Assembly (NCBI RefSeq): GCF_035222375.1
Contig: NC_085890.1
Coordinates: forward strand, 186,001-250,000
Origin: Podospora pseudocomata
Lineage: Eukaryota > Ascomycota > Sordariomycetes > Sordariales > Podosporaceae
Length of the DNA: 64,000 nucleotides
Reading direction: 5' to 3'
The position numbers were made by a program, and so were the translations under genes. The notes under the pieces were generated by a model, which saw only the letters and a program-made list of their open reading frames with translations, was not told the DNA's origin and ran no database searches. Below, piece after piece: positions 23,326 through 34,140 of the stretch (its first letter is position 1; each line of letters opens with the position of its first letter).

Positions 23326-25645
23326 ATGCCACAAGCTCCAGGTGGGTCATCATGGTCTCTTTCTGTTCCTGTCCCAAGGCCCAGTCGGTACTAATAGTAG
23401 TCCACCGCACCTCCAACAGAAGAGGACACTATCCGCATACTGGTGTCGACCGACAATCATGTGGGCTATGCAGAGCGGGATCCAATCCGGAAAGATGATA
23501 GCTGGCGGACCTTCGATGAGATCATGCAGATAGCGAAAGCCCAGGACGTTGACATGGTTCTTCTTGGCGGCGACCTCTTCCATGACAACAAGCCATCTCG
23601 AAAATCCATGTATCAAGTCATACAATCTCTGCGGAAAAACTGTCTGGGCATGAAGCCCTGTGAGTTGGAGTTTCTGAGTGATCCGCAAGAGGTTTTCGGT
23701 GCATCAACCGGCTGCGTCAACTACCAGGACCCCGACATCAACATCTCCATTCCAGTCTTCTCTATCCATGGAAATCATGACGACCCCAGTGGCGATGGTC
23801 ACTACTGTTCGCTCGATCTTCTACAGGCTGCCGGGCTCGTCAACTACTTTGGCCGTGTGCCTGAGGCAGACAACATCCACGTCAAGCCGGTTCTCCTGCG
23901 AAAGGGAGAGACTAAACTGGCCCTCTATGGGCTAAGCAATGTTCGTGATGAGCGGATGCACAGGACATTCCGAGACAACAAGGTTCACTTTTATCGGCCA
24001 GGCCAGCAGAGGAACGACTTCTTCAACCTACTGACCCTTCATCAAAACCACTACGCCCACACACCAACCAGTTACGTATCAGAGAACATGCTGCCCGAGT
24101 TTATGGACCTTGTCATCTGGGGCCACGAACACGAATGCTTGGTGGATCCCATAAAGAACGATATCACCAATTTCCATGTCATCCAACCCGGTTCCTCCAT
24201 AGCCACCTCTCTTGTGGAGGGCGAGGCGGTAACAAAGCAGGTTGCAATTCTCAACATAACCGGCAGGCGTTTCACGGTAGACAAAATTTCCCTGAAAACG
24301 GTCCGGCCATTCGTCACCAGGGAGGTTGTGCTGGCGGAAGACAAACGATTCAAGGGGCTCGAGAAGAAACAGGACAACCGCCAAGAAGTCACCAAACGCT
24401 TGATGACAATTGTTGAAGAGATGATTGAGCAAGCTAATGCCCTGTGGGAGTCCACCCACGGCGGTGATGCTGCCGAGGATGAGGAGACGCCTCTTCCCCT
24501 GATACGACTCAAAGTGGAATATACCGCTCCGGAAGGCTCCAAGTTTGACGTGGAAAACCCCCAGCGCTTCTCCAACAGGTTTGCCAGCAGGGTGGCCAAT
24601 CAGAACGACGTCGTGTACTTTTACCGAAAGAAGACAGCAGTCACAAGTGAGTGGAGGACACAAGAGCGGCCGTGCAAGAAGCTAACCAAGCGCAGGGAAA
24701 ATTCCCAACGACTCAAAGGAGCTGCGAGAAGGCGTTGCAGAAGCCCTGGAATCGGTCGATACCATCAAGGTCGACACTCTTGTGCAGGAATACTTTGCCC
24801 AGCAGTCTTTGAAGATTCTGCCACAAGCTCCTTTTGGAGATGCTGTCAACCAGTTCGTCAACAAAGATGACAAGCATGCTGTGGAGATGTTTCTACTCGA
24901 GTCACTCTCCACGCAGGTCAAGGGGCTGCTGCAGCTCGATGACGAAAAGGTGACGGACGACTTGGAGGCACAAATCGAGGAATACAGGAAAGTCATGGAG
25001 AAAGATTTTGTCATCGGCCAGCACAAGCAAGCACAACGCAAGAGGAGGTTCAAGCCCAAGCCCAATGGCTGGGATTCTGATGTGGATGGCCACTGGCATG
25101 CCCAGCCGGAAGCGCTTGAAGAGCTGGTGGCATCTCCACCACAGGCAACTTTCAAGAGCCGAGGCGGTGCTCGCCCAACCTCTGGCGTTGTCTTCAGTGA
25201 TGAGAACGAGGACATGTTGGAGGAGGAACCGGTCGCGGCGGAGCCAAAGCGAGCAGCGAGAGGAGCCCGAAAGACTGCTGCCACACCAGCCAAGAAAGCA
25301 GCAGTGGCCAAGAAGGCGGCAGCGCCTGCGAAGAAAGCCACGATGAGGACTGCCAAAGCAGCTGCACGAGGTCGAAAAAGGGGAAACCCCTTCGAGGACA
25401 GCGACGAAGAAGAAGAAGACGTGATCATGGAGGACGATGGTTTTGAGCCACCTCCACCCTCGACACGTGCTATACGGGGCGCTACCAAAAGCACTCGGCA
25501 AACCACACTCAACTTTGCCTCGCAGTCCCAAAAACCGGCCAGGGCGACGCAAAAGGCGATCGAGATCAGTGACGATGAGATTTCAGAGGATGATGATGCC
25601 TTTGAGACCATGCCCGCCACGAGCAAGAGGGGCAAGCGTCGCTGA
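23326..25645 (+). CDS. MRE11: Double-strand break repair nuclease Mre11
   Basis: Three exons (23326-23341, 23420-24646, 24696-25645) encode 730 aa. The first coding exon is just 16 nt; splicing yields MPQAPEEDTIRILVSTDNHVG. Phosphodiesterase motifs are all present: STDNHVGY, LLGGDLFHDNKPS, SIHGNHDDP and IWGHEHEC, which supply the Mn-binding Asp, His and Asn residues. The capping domain (HVIQPGSSIATSLVEGE and following) comes next, and the C-terminal third is disordered. That tail has an Ala/Lys-rich basic segment (about residues 530-590), a polyacidic stretch (EDSDEEEEDV) and a final basic patch KRGKRR. Mre11 forms the MRX/MRN complex with Rad50 and Xrs2/Nbs1 and starts resection of DNA ends. 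Length agrees with ascomycete homologues. The second intron is short (49 bp). Confidence 0.96.
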
Positions 25646-26156
25646 TGGCTGGTGCAATTAGGGCAGGATGTGCCGAATTTTGTATGAATAAATGGCCAAG
25701 TGTAAAGAAAAGACAGAAAAAGGGCAAATGCATTAAATAGTCTGGGCAGCTATCTGAGTAGCCAACATGATCCATATCATCTCTCCTGTCTCCTAGCGGG
25801 TGTAGTGTGCTGCTGAAGGGGAGCAAAGAGGCTGGCACGGTGCGGGTGCACTGTGAGAGGTTGCCGCTGAACACTGTACTTTGCAACCACGCACCTTCTC
25901 AAGTCCCAAGCTCTGTCTCTCTCTCTCTCTCTCTCCCATCCCAACGACGATCGGGCTGTCCGGCATTTTCTTTCTTCCCATACGTAACGTATGGTACAAT
26001 CGACATACACGGTACCCAAATCACTCCATCGCGCCTTTGCCCGGCGCGCGCGCTTTCACTGCGGGCTTCGAATCGGGAGATCCATTTAGACTTTCGACAA
26101 TTCATTGCTGTCGCGGCGTCTGAATAACCCGCAATCATAACCTAGAGCAATTGAAG
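25646..26156. other. Intergenic spacer with a CT dinucleotide run
   Basis: It lies between the MRE11 stop and the TAF10 start. A (CT)n run of about ten repeats lies near 25914-25935. This is probably the 3' UTR of MRE11 and the promoter of TAF10. Confidence 0.5.
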
Positions 26157-26858
26157 ATGGCGACCGGCACTCAACCAACCGAGAATCCCGACCAGAGTGC
26201 GTCCGCATCCACACAGCCCAACGGCACGCAATCACCACCTACGAATGCGACAGCGACTGGCGAGGCTGCCGTGGGAGCCGTGGAGGGAGGGCCCGTCGTC
26301 CCGCCCCTCCTCGAGGCGAAGACTCCATTGAGGAAAGATGCTTCGCTCAAGGAATTCTTGAACAAAATGGACGACTACGCTCCCATTGTACGTATACCAC
26401 CCCCTTCAGAGGCCAATTCATTCCCTGTGTCTGACCTTGCTTCACCACAGATCCCCGATGCAGTGACCAACTACTACATGACCCGAGCCGGCCTCCCGCC
26501 TCCACCGCAGACCGACCAAAGGCTCGCCCGCCTCTTAGCGCTTGCCACGCAGAAATTCATCGCTGACATTGCTGCCGATGCTTATCAATACAGCCGCATT
26601 CGCGCAAGCAACACCAGTGCCAACAACCCAATGGGCAACCTGGGCGCCGCGGCTGGTTTCCCCATCCCAGGACAGCCGGCAAATCAGCCTGGGGCCAAGG
26701 ATCAGGGTAGGGGCGGGCCTTTGGGCATCCAGAGGCCAGGCTACGGTGGTGGTGGACAGGGTAGTCAGCAGAACAGGACGGTGCTCACCATGGAGGACTT
26801 GGGCATGGCCGTTGGCGAGTTCGGGGTGAATGTCAAGAGAAGTGAGTTTTACCGCTAG
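26157..26858 (+). CDS. TAF10: TFIID and SAGA subunit TAF10
   Basis: Two exons (26157-26387, 26451-26858) encode 212 aa; the intron has GTACGT...CTGAC...CACAG signals. After a Thr/Ser/Gly-rich N-terminus the histone-fold region begins with [14 protein letters not shown], then [15 protein letters not shown], then [21 protein letters not shown], all hallmarks of the TAF10 family. A Gly/Pro linker loop follows, then the closing helix [19 protein letters not shown] and the terminal KRSEFYR. TAF10 is shared by TFIID and SAGA and dimerises with TAF3, TAF8 or Spt7. The final codons look like a splice donor (AGTGAGT) but the frame ends two residues after the expected family C-terminus, so no intron is called there. 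Confidence 0.95.
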   Translation: MATGTQPTENPDQSASASTQPNGTQSPPTNATATGEAAVGAVEGGPVVPPLLEAKTPLRKDASLKEFLNKMDDYAPIVRIPPPSEANSFPVSDLASPQIPDAVTNYYMTRAGLPPPPQTDQRLARLLALATQKFIADIAADAYQYSRIRASNTSANNPMGNLGAAAGFPIPGQPANQPGAKDQGRGGPLGIQRPGYGGGGQGSQQNRTVLTMEDLGMAVGEFGVNVKRSEFYR

Positions 26859-27090
26859 ACTCTGGGGTGTGTAGTCATGAAATGGGCAAGCAGCACATCG
26901 GTTGGCATGGGCATACGGAGTAATTTTTACCGAGTCAATAAGCGGGTCACACAACACAGGCGTTTGGGAACAAGAATGGAGGGCCAGGCGTTTTTTTTTC
27001 GGTAGGGAGTCCTGTATCTACCATGGGAAAGGACCACGGGATCGGCCATCTTATTTTTTGGTAGTTGATTGCTTACAAGCGAAAGGTTTA

Positions 27091-27216
27091 TTATTTGGTT
27101 CTGCGGTTCTCTTGACCCTTCTTCTTCCTCATATACTTGGCCAGGCCAAAGTTAATCCTTAGTGATGATGCCAGCGGGACGTTGGCTCGCCAGTTCTTCT
27201 GCTTGGCCAGCGACAT
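27091..27216 (-). CDS. Small basic ORF of unknown function
   Basis: A 41-codon frame on the minus strand begins MSLAKQKNW and ends KKKGQENRRTK before TAA. It is rich in Lys and Arg, which is reminiscent of a ribosomal protein tail, but I cannot assign a family. It lies just downstream of the uS19m stop codon on the same strand, so it may be only the 3' UTR of that gene. Treat as a weak candidate. Confidence 0.15.
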   Translation of the reverse strand: MSLAKQKNWRANVPLASSLRINFGLAKYMRKKKGQENRRTK

Positions 27217-27291
27217 AAACGGTGCCGCTCCGTGCTATTGATACAGCAGTTGTACAGGATATCATCACGTCCCAAACGGGAGCGCAGTCTT

Positions 27292-27792
27292 CTATTTCTT
27301 CTTGCCCCAGATGAATGGTTTTCGGGTCCTATGGTCCAATACATAGTCAGCTCCTACATTCCCGTGCCCATGCTTTCTTGACGGAATGTTGTGTACGTTG
27401 AAAACTCGCCGAGCTTATGTCCCACCATCTCCTCGGTAATGGTCACGTCATGGTAGACCTTGCCGTTGTGCACCTGGAACTTGAGCCCCACGAAGTTGGG
27501 GAGAATGGTGGCCGACCGGGCCTGGGTCCGGATCGGGGCAATCTTTTGTCCTGGCTCGGGCCGTACAATAGGGAGTCTTGTGCTTGTCAGTAGTCGGTCG
27601 AGAGAAGCAGCCTTCTCGTGAGTGACTAGGCCGGGGGAGGAGGGCCGCGGGAGGACGGGGGCTTGATGGCCTTACGGGACAATGTGCGGACCTAGGCCAG
27701 TCAGTAAGCCAAGTCAGACCATCGTTAAGAACAAAGTGCTGCAACTGACCTTTCCAGACCGAGCGCTTGAGCAGGCACCTCGTGGGCTGCAT
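27292..27792 (-). CDS. RSM19: Mitochondrial small ribosomal subunit protein uS19m (Rsm19)
   Basis: Four exons on the minus strand (27792-27750, 27691-27676, 27576-27397, 27328-27292) give 91 aa with consistent phases. The product reads [20 protein letters not shown], then [12 protein letters not shown], then [19 protein letters not shown] and [17 protein letters not shown], ending in FIWGKKK. These are the conserved uS19 features (WKGP, the P-x-F-x-G-x-x-F-x-VHNGK core and the GHKLGEF loop). The protein sits in the head of the mitochondrial small subunit. The second exon is only 16 nt, and four exons in a 276-nt coding sequence is unusually fragmented. The splice site before exon 3 is AAG rather than CAG or TAG, but only this acceptor gives the conserved sequence. 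Confidence 0.92.
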
Positions 27793-29116
27793 GTTGGGCA
27801 GGCAGTGGGAGTGTGTGGTGGGACAACAAGAAGCAAGCACTCCTGCGTATTGGCTGTTTGGCTGTCCACCAAGGTGCTCGCCGTTGACAGAAATCCTGGC
27901 CGCGAAAAGTTAATGTGGGGCTTCAGTCTGTCAGGTCACGTGCCCTCCCTGAGCACAACCACCTTTCGTCTCCTCTGCTCACGCTGACGTTCCTCGTCCC
28001 TAGTCATTCGATGCGATGGAATAATTAGCGCAGCCGGTGCACTGACAGCATAGTTCCTCTCCTCATCCCCACAAACTACGATCCATCATCTGTGCACTCT
28101 CTGGTGAGCGTCGGCAACAGTCACCACACCATCATAAAGGTACCCACAGACCTTGGGTAGGTAGGTAGTACTATCGTACTCATCCGTCCTTGGCAAACCA
28201 GGCTCATCTGTGGCTGCTATAATAGGGCTCTTTCGGCCACGTGATATTTTCACATCCAGCTATCAGTCAACTCAGCTCTCGAGTTTGCTGATCTCCCGAG
28301 AAGGAGTCGAGGTCTCCATTGCATGAAACTGCCAGGAAGACTCAGCCAAGAAACCAATGGTACGACGTGGATATACGCCCAGTTGCAGCAATATGTGGTA
28401 CACAGTACGGCTGTCTGTCGTCATCAGTCATCATGGTTTCCACCTCTTCGCTCTGGCTTCTGACAACTCAAGGGCATCTCGCCAATTGAGGTAATAAACT
28501 CCATGTCACCTATCCCAGGAGGTAGCGAGCCCCTCACCTCCCAAGTAGAGCTGCAGTAGGGAACTCCTGGTCAAACATCTCAATCGTAACTGAGACGAAG
28601 CACGCCAGTCACCAGCTCCATGTCCGTGACCAAACTATCATGTCCACCGGCAGGGTTTCCGCGGGGCAGTTGGGGGACTGTTTCGACATGTCTCTTGGAG
28701 GCTCACCTCCGTACGCGACAACAAAGCAGGTCACTGGGCTTGCAGTACCCGCATGTCGTCCATGCCCGGGCTCGATAACCCCAGTTGGTCCCATATTGAT
28801 AACATCTCCTGCCGAACAGTCTTCGAGAGTCCGCTGGCGATTTCCTTTGACAACAGTTCCCAGCTCGGCTCCTCCTAATACCAACCCCGGCCTTATCACC
28901 TTCGGCGCAGCAGGGCTGCGATGGGCCTGTGGTCCGACTCAGCGGGTTGTCCTTCAATGAGTACAGTTGATCGTTACTTGAACGATATCTTTGGTCTTGT
29001 GCTCCCCTCGCCCGACTGCCAGCGCCGAGGCGATCATTGCGCATCTCTGTGCCAACAAAGCATGGGGCACCATAACGAGCAACCATCTACGGCTTTCTGT
29101 GTTCCCATGTCACAAG
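27793..29116. other. Upstream region of the Zn2Cys6 gene and uS19m
   Basis: A 1.3 kb divergent region. CACGTG occurs at about 27938 and again near 28220. A GTAG microrepeat lies near 28157-28168. Frames of about 100 codons at 28609-29086 on both strands have no motif and are not called as genes. Confidence 0.45.
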
Positions 29117-31999
29117 ATGCCTAGGCAACATCTCACCCCAAACGCTTGTTTGGTATGCCGCAAAAAGAGAACCAAAGTAACAGAGCATCTCCTTCCCCAT
29201 TTTCGAGTTCCCAGTCATACCTCTCTCTGCCGACAATATCACTGACAAACTTCCATCAGTGTGATGGACAGATACCATGTCGCCGATGCAGGTCAAGGGG
29301 CGAGGAGTGCTCCTACGAGGATAAGAAATGGAGGACCAAAGACCACCTGCGATCCGAAATTGAAAGGCTGAGGGCAGAGCAGCGGCAAGGCGAGGCAGTT
29401 ATCCAAGCACTTGTTGACAACAAGCCGGACCAGTGGGAAGTAGTTCAGGACCGCATGCGCGCCGATGAATCCCCCGATGCCATTGCAGAATGGATTCGCT
29501 CACTGAGAGGTTTGCCGGATTCTTCACAGACTCACCGGGGTCTATTTGGGAGTACGCCTGCCAGTGGGCTAAACAACTTTATACCCACACCCTTCCAGTC
29601 ACAATTCAACCCAACGATGCCCGGAATAGGGAGTGTGCCAACCGGCGGCTTCCCAGAAGCAGGATCGGATGTGCTTGATGCATTCACTACGAATAATGGG
29701 CCAGGCAACGTCGGAAACGGCGGTACCAACATATGTCACGTCACCAGCGCCATGGAGGGAGCTTCTCGTCCAAGTTTTTCCGCTGACTTGGTCGCTCCTG
29801 GAGATCGTATATCATTGCAAAAACACGGGACCTTTGTTTGCCCGTCCCTGTCGCCCACAGACAACTCCTCCCATACCATGAACCACCCACTGGACATGGC
29901 TGGACCCGCGGCTTGTCGTCTTGTTCCGAATCTAACCCCCTATGGGCCTCCTGTTCGGACCTGGACTACTGTTACATCCGACAAGCATCTTGTCCAGCGA
30001 CTCCTTGCGAGATTCTTCTCGGGACTCTTTCCGTGCTTGTCATTGATATCTTACGCGCACTTCATTCATGATTTTGAAGAGGGCACTGCGCGGTACTGCT
30101 CAGAAGCGCTTGTGAACGCCATCCTCGGCACAGCATGTAGGCTCTTCAACGCAACATCTCAGCTCATTTCGAGGATCAGCTTCGGCGACGCCTTTGTGGG
30201 TGAGGCAAAGAGGCTGCTAGCGGCTGAGGATAGCCACGTGAATCTCCCAAGCATACAGGCTCTCGCCATCCTTGCTCTGGGGGAGATGAGCCAAGGGAAC
30301 GATGAAGAGGCCGAAACCCTCCTCCGGGAGTCGGTAAGGGCGTCAGTTCATCTTGTCTTGGAAGCTCGTGATCTGGACGGGAAGGAAAACGAGGATTTCA
30401 GAGTAGTGCGAGCACTGGCATACTGTGGTGTATTTTCTCTCATGAGGTCTGTTACCCTTTGGGTCGACTGTCACTTGGATCCACTCTAACCTGAAGAAAC
30501 TCAATATGCCAGGTTCCTTCGCCTCTTGACGGGAGATCTCGAGCCAAAAGTTGGGCCGTTGTTCATCCGACTTCAGCCTAATTCCGCGAGTCTTGACGAG
30601 GATACGCCCCAAACACGAGTGGAGCGAGGTTTGTTGTGCCCAATCCATTCTCCGCGGCTTCCAGGTTTTGCTGGCTAATGTGTTGCTGCTGTAGGCATCG
30701 CGCTCCAGACGCAGTTCTTTGCCGAGTTGCGGTTTTGTCCGCCATCATCGAGGTTTATCTTTGAGGTCATGGAGACAGCACACACCTTTCTGTCTTATAA
30801 TTACTCTCGAGCCATGACCGCCAGTGATCTCGAGAGTGCATACGACAGATGTGTGTGCTCATATCGCCAGTTTCTAGAATCGTTAGCGCCAGCCTCCAGT
30901 CCCTCACAGGACACACTGCTCGCACAGTATGCCCTTACTCTCCACCCCCGGGCTTTCGTTGCCGTCGTCGGCTTGTAGTATATACTAATCTCTGCTGGTC
31001 ATGGCTTCTAGGATTTGGTACCATTTCTGCATGCTCAATTTGATGCGACCCTTTGTCTCGAACTCGAATAACCTCGTGGATGGCACTACCCCGAAACTGT
31101 CTGGTGGTGCCAGGCCCAGTGTCATATGTCACCGAGCTTCAGAAGCCATCATTTCGCTCACTGGCACTTACCAAGCCCGGAACTTCATTGCATATCTGCC
31201 ACCTTTGTTACCGTATATGGTCTTCACTGCCGTCCTGTTTGAACTCACGTTGACGGCCAGCCCGGTTTTGTGTCAGCAAGGCCTCACCGATTCTCCGTCA
31301 AGTTTGTCTCCGCTTACTGGATATCAGTCACCTATACAGGCCGCCTCCAAGCCAGGGACCCGTTGGTCTCAACTGCCTCAGGCATCAGCTCCACGTCCAG
31401 GATTTTGTTCGTCCGACTCTGAGCCTGTATCCCCAGCGTCTACCAGACAGGCCAACCAAACTACCTACCGCCGGGTGTCCGGTGTCTCGACTATCTCCAC
31501 CGGATTTTCAAGTAGCGAGCAGAGCAGGCGGCCGAGTGGCTGTAGTTTTCTTTCTGGCACGCCACGTGACCAGGACGAGATATCGACATCGGATACAGAG
31601 TCAGACCTATTCCCCGTGTTTTCGTCGCAACCTTCGGATCTTGTTACCGTCGGCTCACTGCAGTTAGCATCCATGAGCGCCCGCCACCTTGGTGCCACTG
31701 AGGCTTCCCGCCTACTCCGGGGGTTGGGGAACATTCGAGACGTCGCCGAAGTCAGGCTCAACCTAGCTGCACTCACCGCTTCACTGCCATTTCCAGCTGT
31801 TGAATTCGGAACTTCTATCCTACTTACCGGCCTTGGACTTCAGAAGGTGCCGGTTGCCAGCGTGGTCCCGGGCGCTTCGACATTTTGTGGAGGGTTGAGT
31901 CCTATGTCGGTCCCAAAAGTCGAGTCTACTAAATCACCCACCGGTGACTTGTCTTCAGCCCAACTACCTACATCTCTGCAACAGGCACCGGGGCCATGA
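29117..31999 (+). CDS. Zn2Cys6 fungal transcription factor (NirA/XlnR-type architecture)
   Basis: Five exons (29117-29176, 29260-30446, 30513-30628, 30695-30926, 31012-31999) give 860 aa in phase. The zinc cluster is split by the first intron and reads C11-x2-C14-x6-C21-x5-C27-x2-C30-x6-C37, the exact Zn2Cys6 spacing. It is followed by a short basic linker and a predicted coiled coil ([17 protein letters not shown]) for dimerisation. A middle homology region starts near residue 270 ([20 protein letters not shown]), with the conserved [15 protein letters not shown] and [14 protein letters not shown] helices. The C-terminus is Ser/Thr/Pro-rich. Such proteins are nuclear regulators that bind CGG half-sites. 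There is no neighbouring biosynthetic cluster to suggest a target pathway, so the regulated genes are unknown. It converges on the PDI-like gene. Confidence 0.9.
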
Positions 32000-32282
32000 T
32001 CTGGGGATATGCCATGCGCAGTGGTGACCGGTAACAAGTATGGATAGCGTCAACATAGCATGTACAGGGCTGGCCCCTATTTTCAATCAAGTCTTTCATT
32101 TTGGCGGAGTCTTTCCGTTGTTTCCCCTGCTTGCTACATGTTCCTATATTTGACCAGCATGTCACCACCATGTTACCAGAATCTCTATAATAGATATCAA
32201 GAGCTGCGCTGATCATGCGTGTCCTTTTTCCCGCCGCTCGCGGTGATTGCTGGAAATGAATAAATTTGCTGATGTGTGTGTA

Positions 32283-33681
32283 TCAAAGCTCGTCATGTCC
32301 TGATTCATGTTGCTCCTTGCCAGGGCTTCTGTTTGCGGGTTGCAATTTGCCGCTGCTGATGTCGATCAGATGTCTCTCGACATCATCTGCCATGAGTTTG
32401 ACACTCCCTGGAAAAGGATACAAAGCACCAACTGCGGAATTTTCGAGTACCAATGCCGTTGTCGAGTCTGTTGCTCCTCCGCTCCCACCCAACAAATCAG
32501 AATATTCATTCAAGTCCCTGATGATAAACTTCAATTTGGCAGAGTATTTCTTCGCCAAGGGCCTTATTTCCGCCCTGTACGCCTCCTTTTCTGCCTCTGT
32601 GCTGGCAAAATAGTGGAGAACGCTTTTCCCTGTCTGTGGGCATGTGGCCTTTTGGTGAGTCTAGTCGTTCTGTGACTTGAATTCTGGCAAGGATGCTTAC
32701 CGAGATGTATTCGGCCTTGTTGATTATGGTCAGTTCGGGGATGAGGGGCTCCGCACACAAAACGACAAAGTCCTCCAGGGCCTGAGTGGTCTGGGTATCG
32801 GTAGCCACATGCTTCACATCGTCGAGATTGTTGTAGCAGATGACGGCGGCGGAGCGGCTCTCTGTAACAGATGGACCTATCAGAAAGGTGAACCGGTCCC
32901 TATACCTGGCTGCCAGGGCAGTGAAGCAGTCATAAATATTCCAGTTGTCAGACTGGGCAAGAGGGTGCATGACTATGACAACGTCATCCAACAGGATAAA
33001 ATGCTCTAGCAGTTGAGCGTCGGCCTCGAGAAAGGAAGGGCGGATGACACGATTCCGAAACATGGCTAGTCTGGTGGATGAACAGAATTAGAAATGAACA
33101 TGAACGGGGAAGGGTCTAAACTGTACTCTCTAGCTTTGTGTTCACCTCTGTACTGATCTATTCTGCCATCCCGATGATATATTCTGATGGTTGGGTACGA
33201 AGGTATGTTGAGTTGCTGACAGAATTCTCTGTGCATGGCACAATCGAAGCTAACAATGTTATCGTCATCCTTTTCAGCTTCCTGGAGGGCAAGCCATTGT
33301 TCTTCGAGATCTTGACTAGCCTTCCTATCGTAGTCCACTAGACATCAGCACAGCAATTTGAACAGATACCAGAGTACTAGTTAGCCAACTTACTGCGAAG
33401 GCTACATGGGGACGAAGTATCAGTGGTCTTGCATAGGTGGACTTGCATTCAGGTGTTTTGGCGGGGGAAGAGAAAGGCGATGCACTTACGAGAATAACTG
33501 AGAGAGAAAATCAGCACATCGAACATACACACTGAGGCTGCAATTGTGACTCACATGCGGCTAGTGTATATGCACTGGAGTCCAATGCTTCTCTCAATCG
33601 CCTCTCTTCAATATGTCTCCATGCTGCAGAAGATCTTCCGAGGATCAATGATACTGCAAATGACCAATATAGGCTCTTCAT
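32283..33681 (-). CDS. ER-retained PDI-like protein lacking a CxxC active site
   Basis: Six exons on the minus strand (33681-33555, 33497-33490, 33427-33394, 33337-33146, 33065-32701, 32633-32283) give 358 aa with matching phases. An N-terminal signal peptide (hydrophobic core SFAVSLILG) precedes a thioredoxin-like domain with TLAAFIL, then a site where the usual CGHC is replaced by SSPC, and the cis-proline segment NIPSYPTIRIYHRDG. A second thioredoxin-like region follows (FVVLCAEPLIPELTIINKAEYI, then TGKSVLHYFASTEAEKEAY and VENS/ALYPFPGSVK-like blocks). The last four residues are HDEL, an ER-retrieval signal. It is about 150 residues shorter than classical PDI, with no second catalytic domain, so a chaperone or redox-inactive role is inferred. 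Exon 2 is only 8 nt. The acceptor of exon 3 (AAG) is non-ideal; the 5' structure is therefore less certain than the rest. Confidence 0.75.
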
Positions 33682-34140
33682 CTTGTCCGAGGCATGCGCC
33701 GGAGTTCACCAGGATACAATTCCACAGATAATCTACCAAATACAATATCTCTATATAAAGACCGAAGAGAGAGTCGAAACAAAAAGGACAGGTTACCGCG
33801 AAGGCACTGCAGTAACTAGGATTTAGCCGGTTTAGCACAGGGAGCAGAATAACCGGATAAATTAAACGATTGAAGTAATGATATTTAATTAATATTGAGA
33901 ACATTCGAGCTATATATTATATTTTCAATATAGATATATAGCGCGATATGTAGCCCAGTGTTATATATATCTCTTATATAAAGCTTACTCAGTTATTAAG
34001 TAAATTAGCCTTATAAATAATAATTCAAAGTATTATAGTTTCTTATACCCAGGGTTAGAGTTCTATTAGTCTAGTTAAACTATTGTACTCCAAGCTGAGC
34101 AGGGTCTCTATTAGCCTTATTCATTTGGTTTCTATAACTA
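33682..34140. other. Boundary between gene-rich DNA and the AT-rich block
   Basis: The first 100-150 bp are the probable promoter of the PDI-like gene. From about 33830 the sequence becomes AT-rich with long A, T and TATA runs, as in RIP-degraded DNA. It ends with the TA target duplication (34139-34140) of the first DNA transposon. Confidence 0.6.

Noticed and set aside
24682-25635. 317-codon open frame on the minus strand
   Set aside because: It is opposite the Ala/Lys/Glu-rich tail of Mre11. The predicted Ser/Leu/Ala-rich product is what the reverse of such codons gives.
28609-29086. Overlapping plus and minus frames upstream of the Zn2Cys6 gene
   Set aside because: Both strands are open over the same bases and neither has a motif. 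Probably promoter sequence with chance openness.
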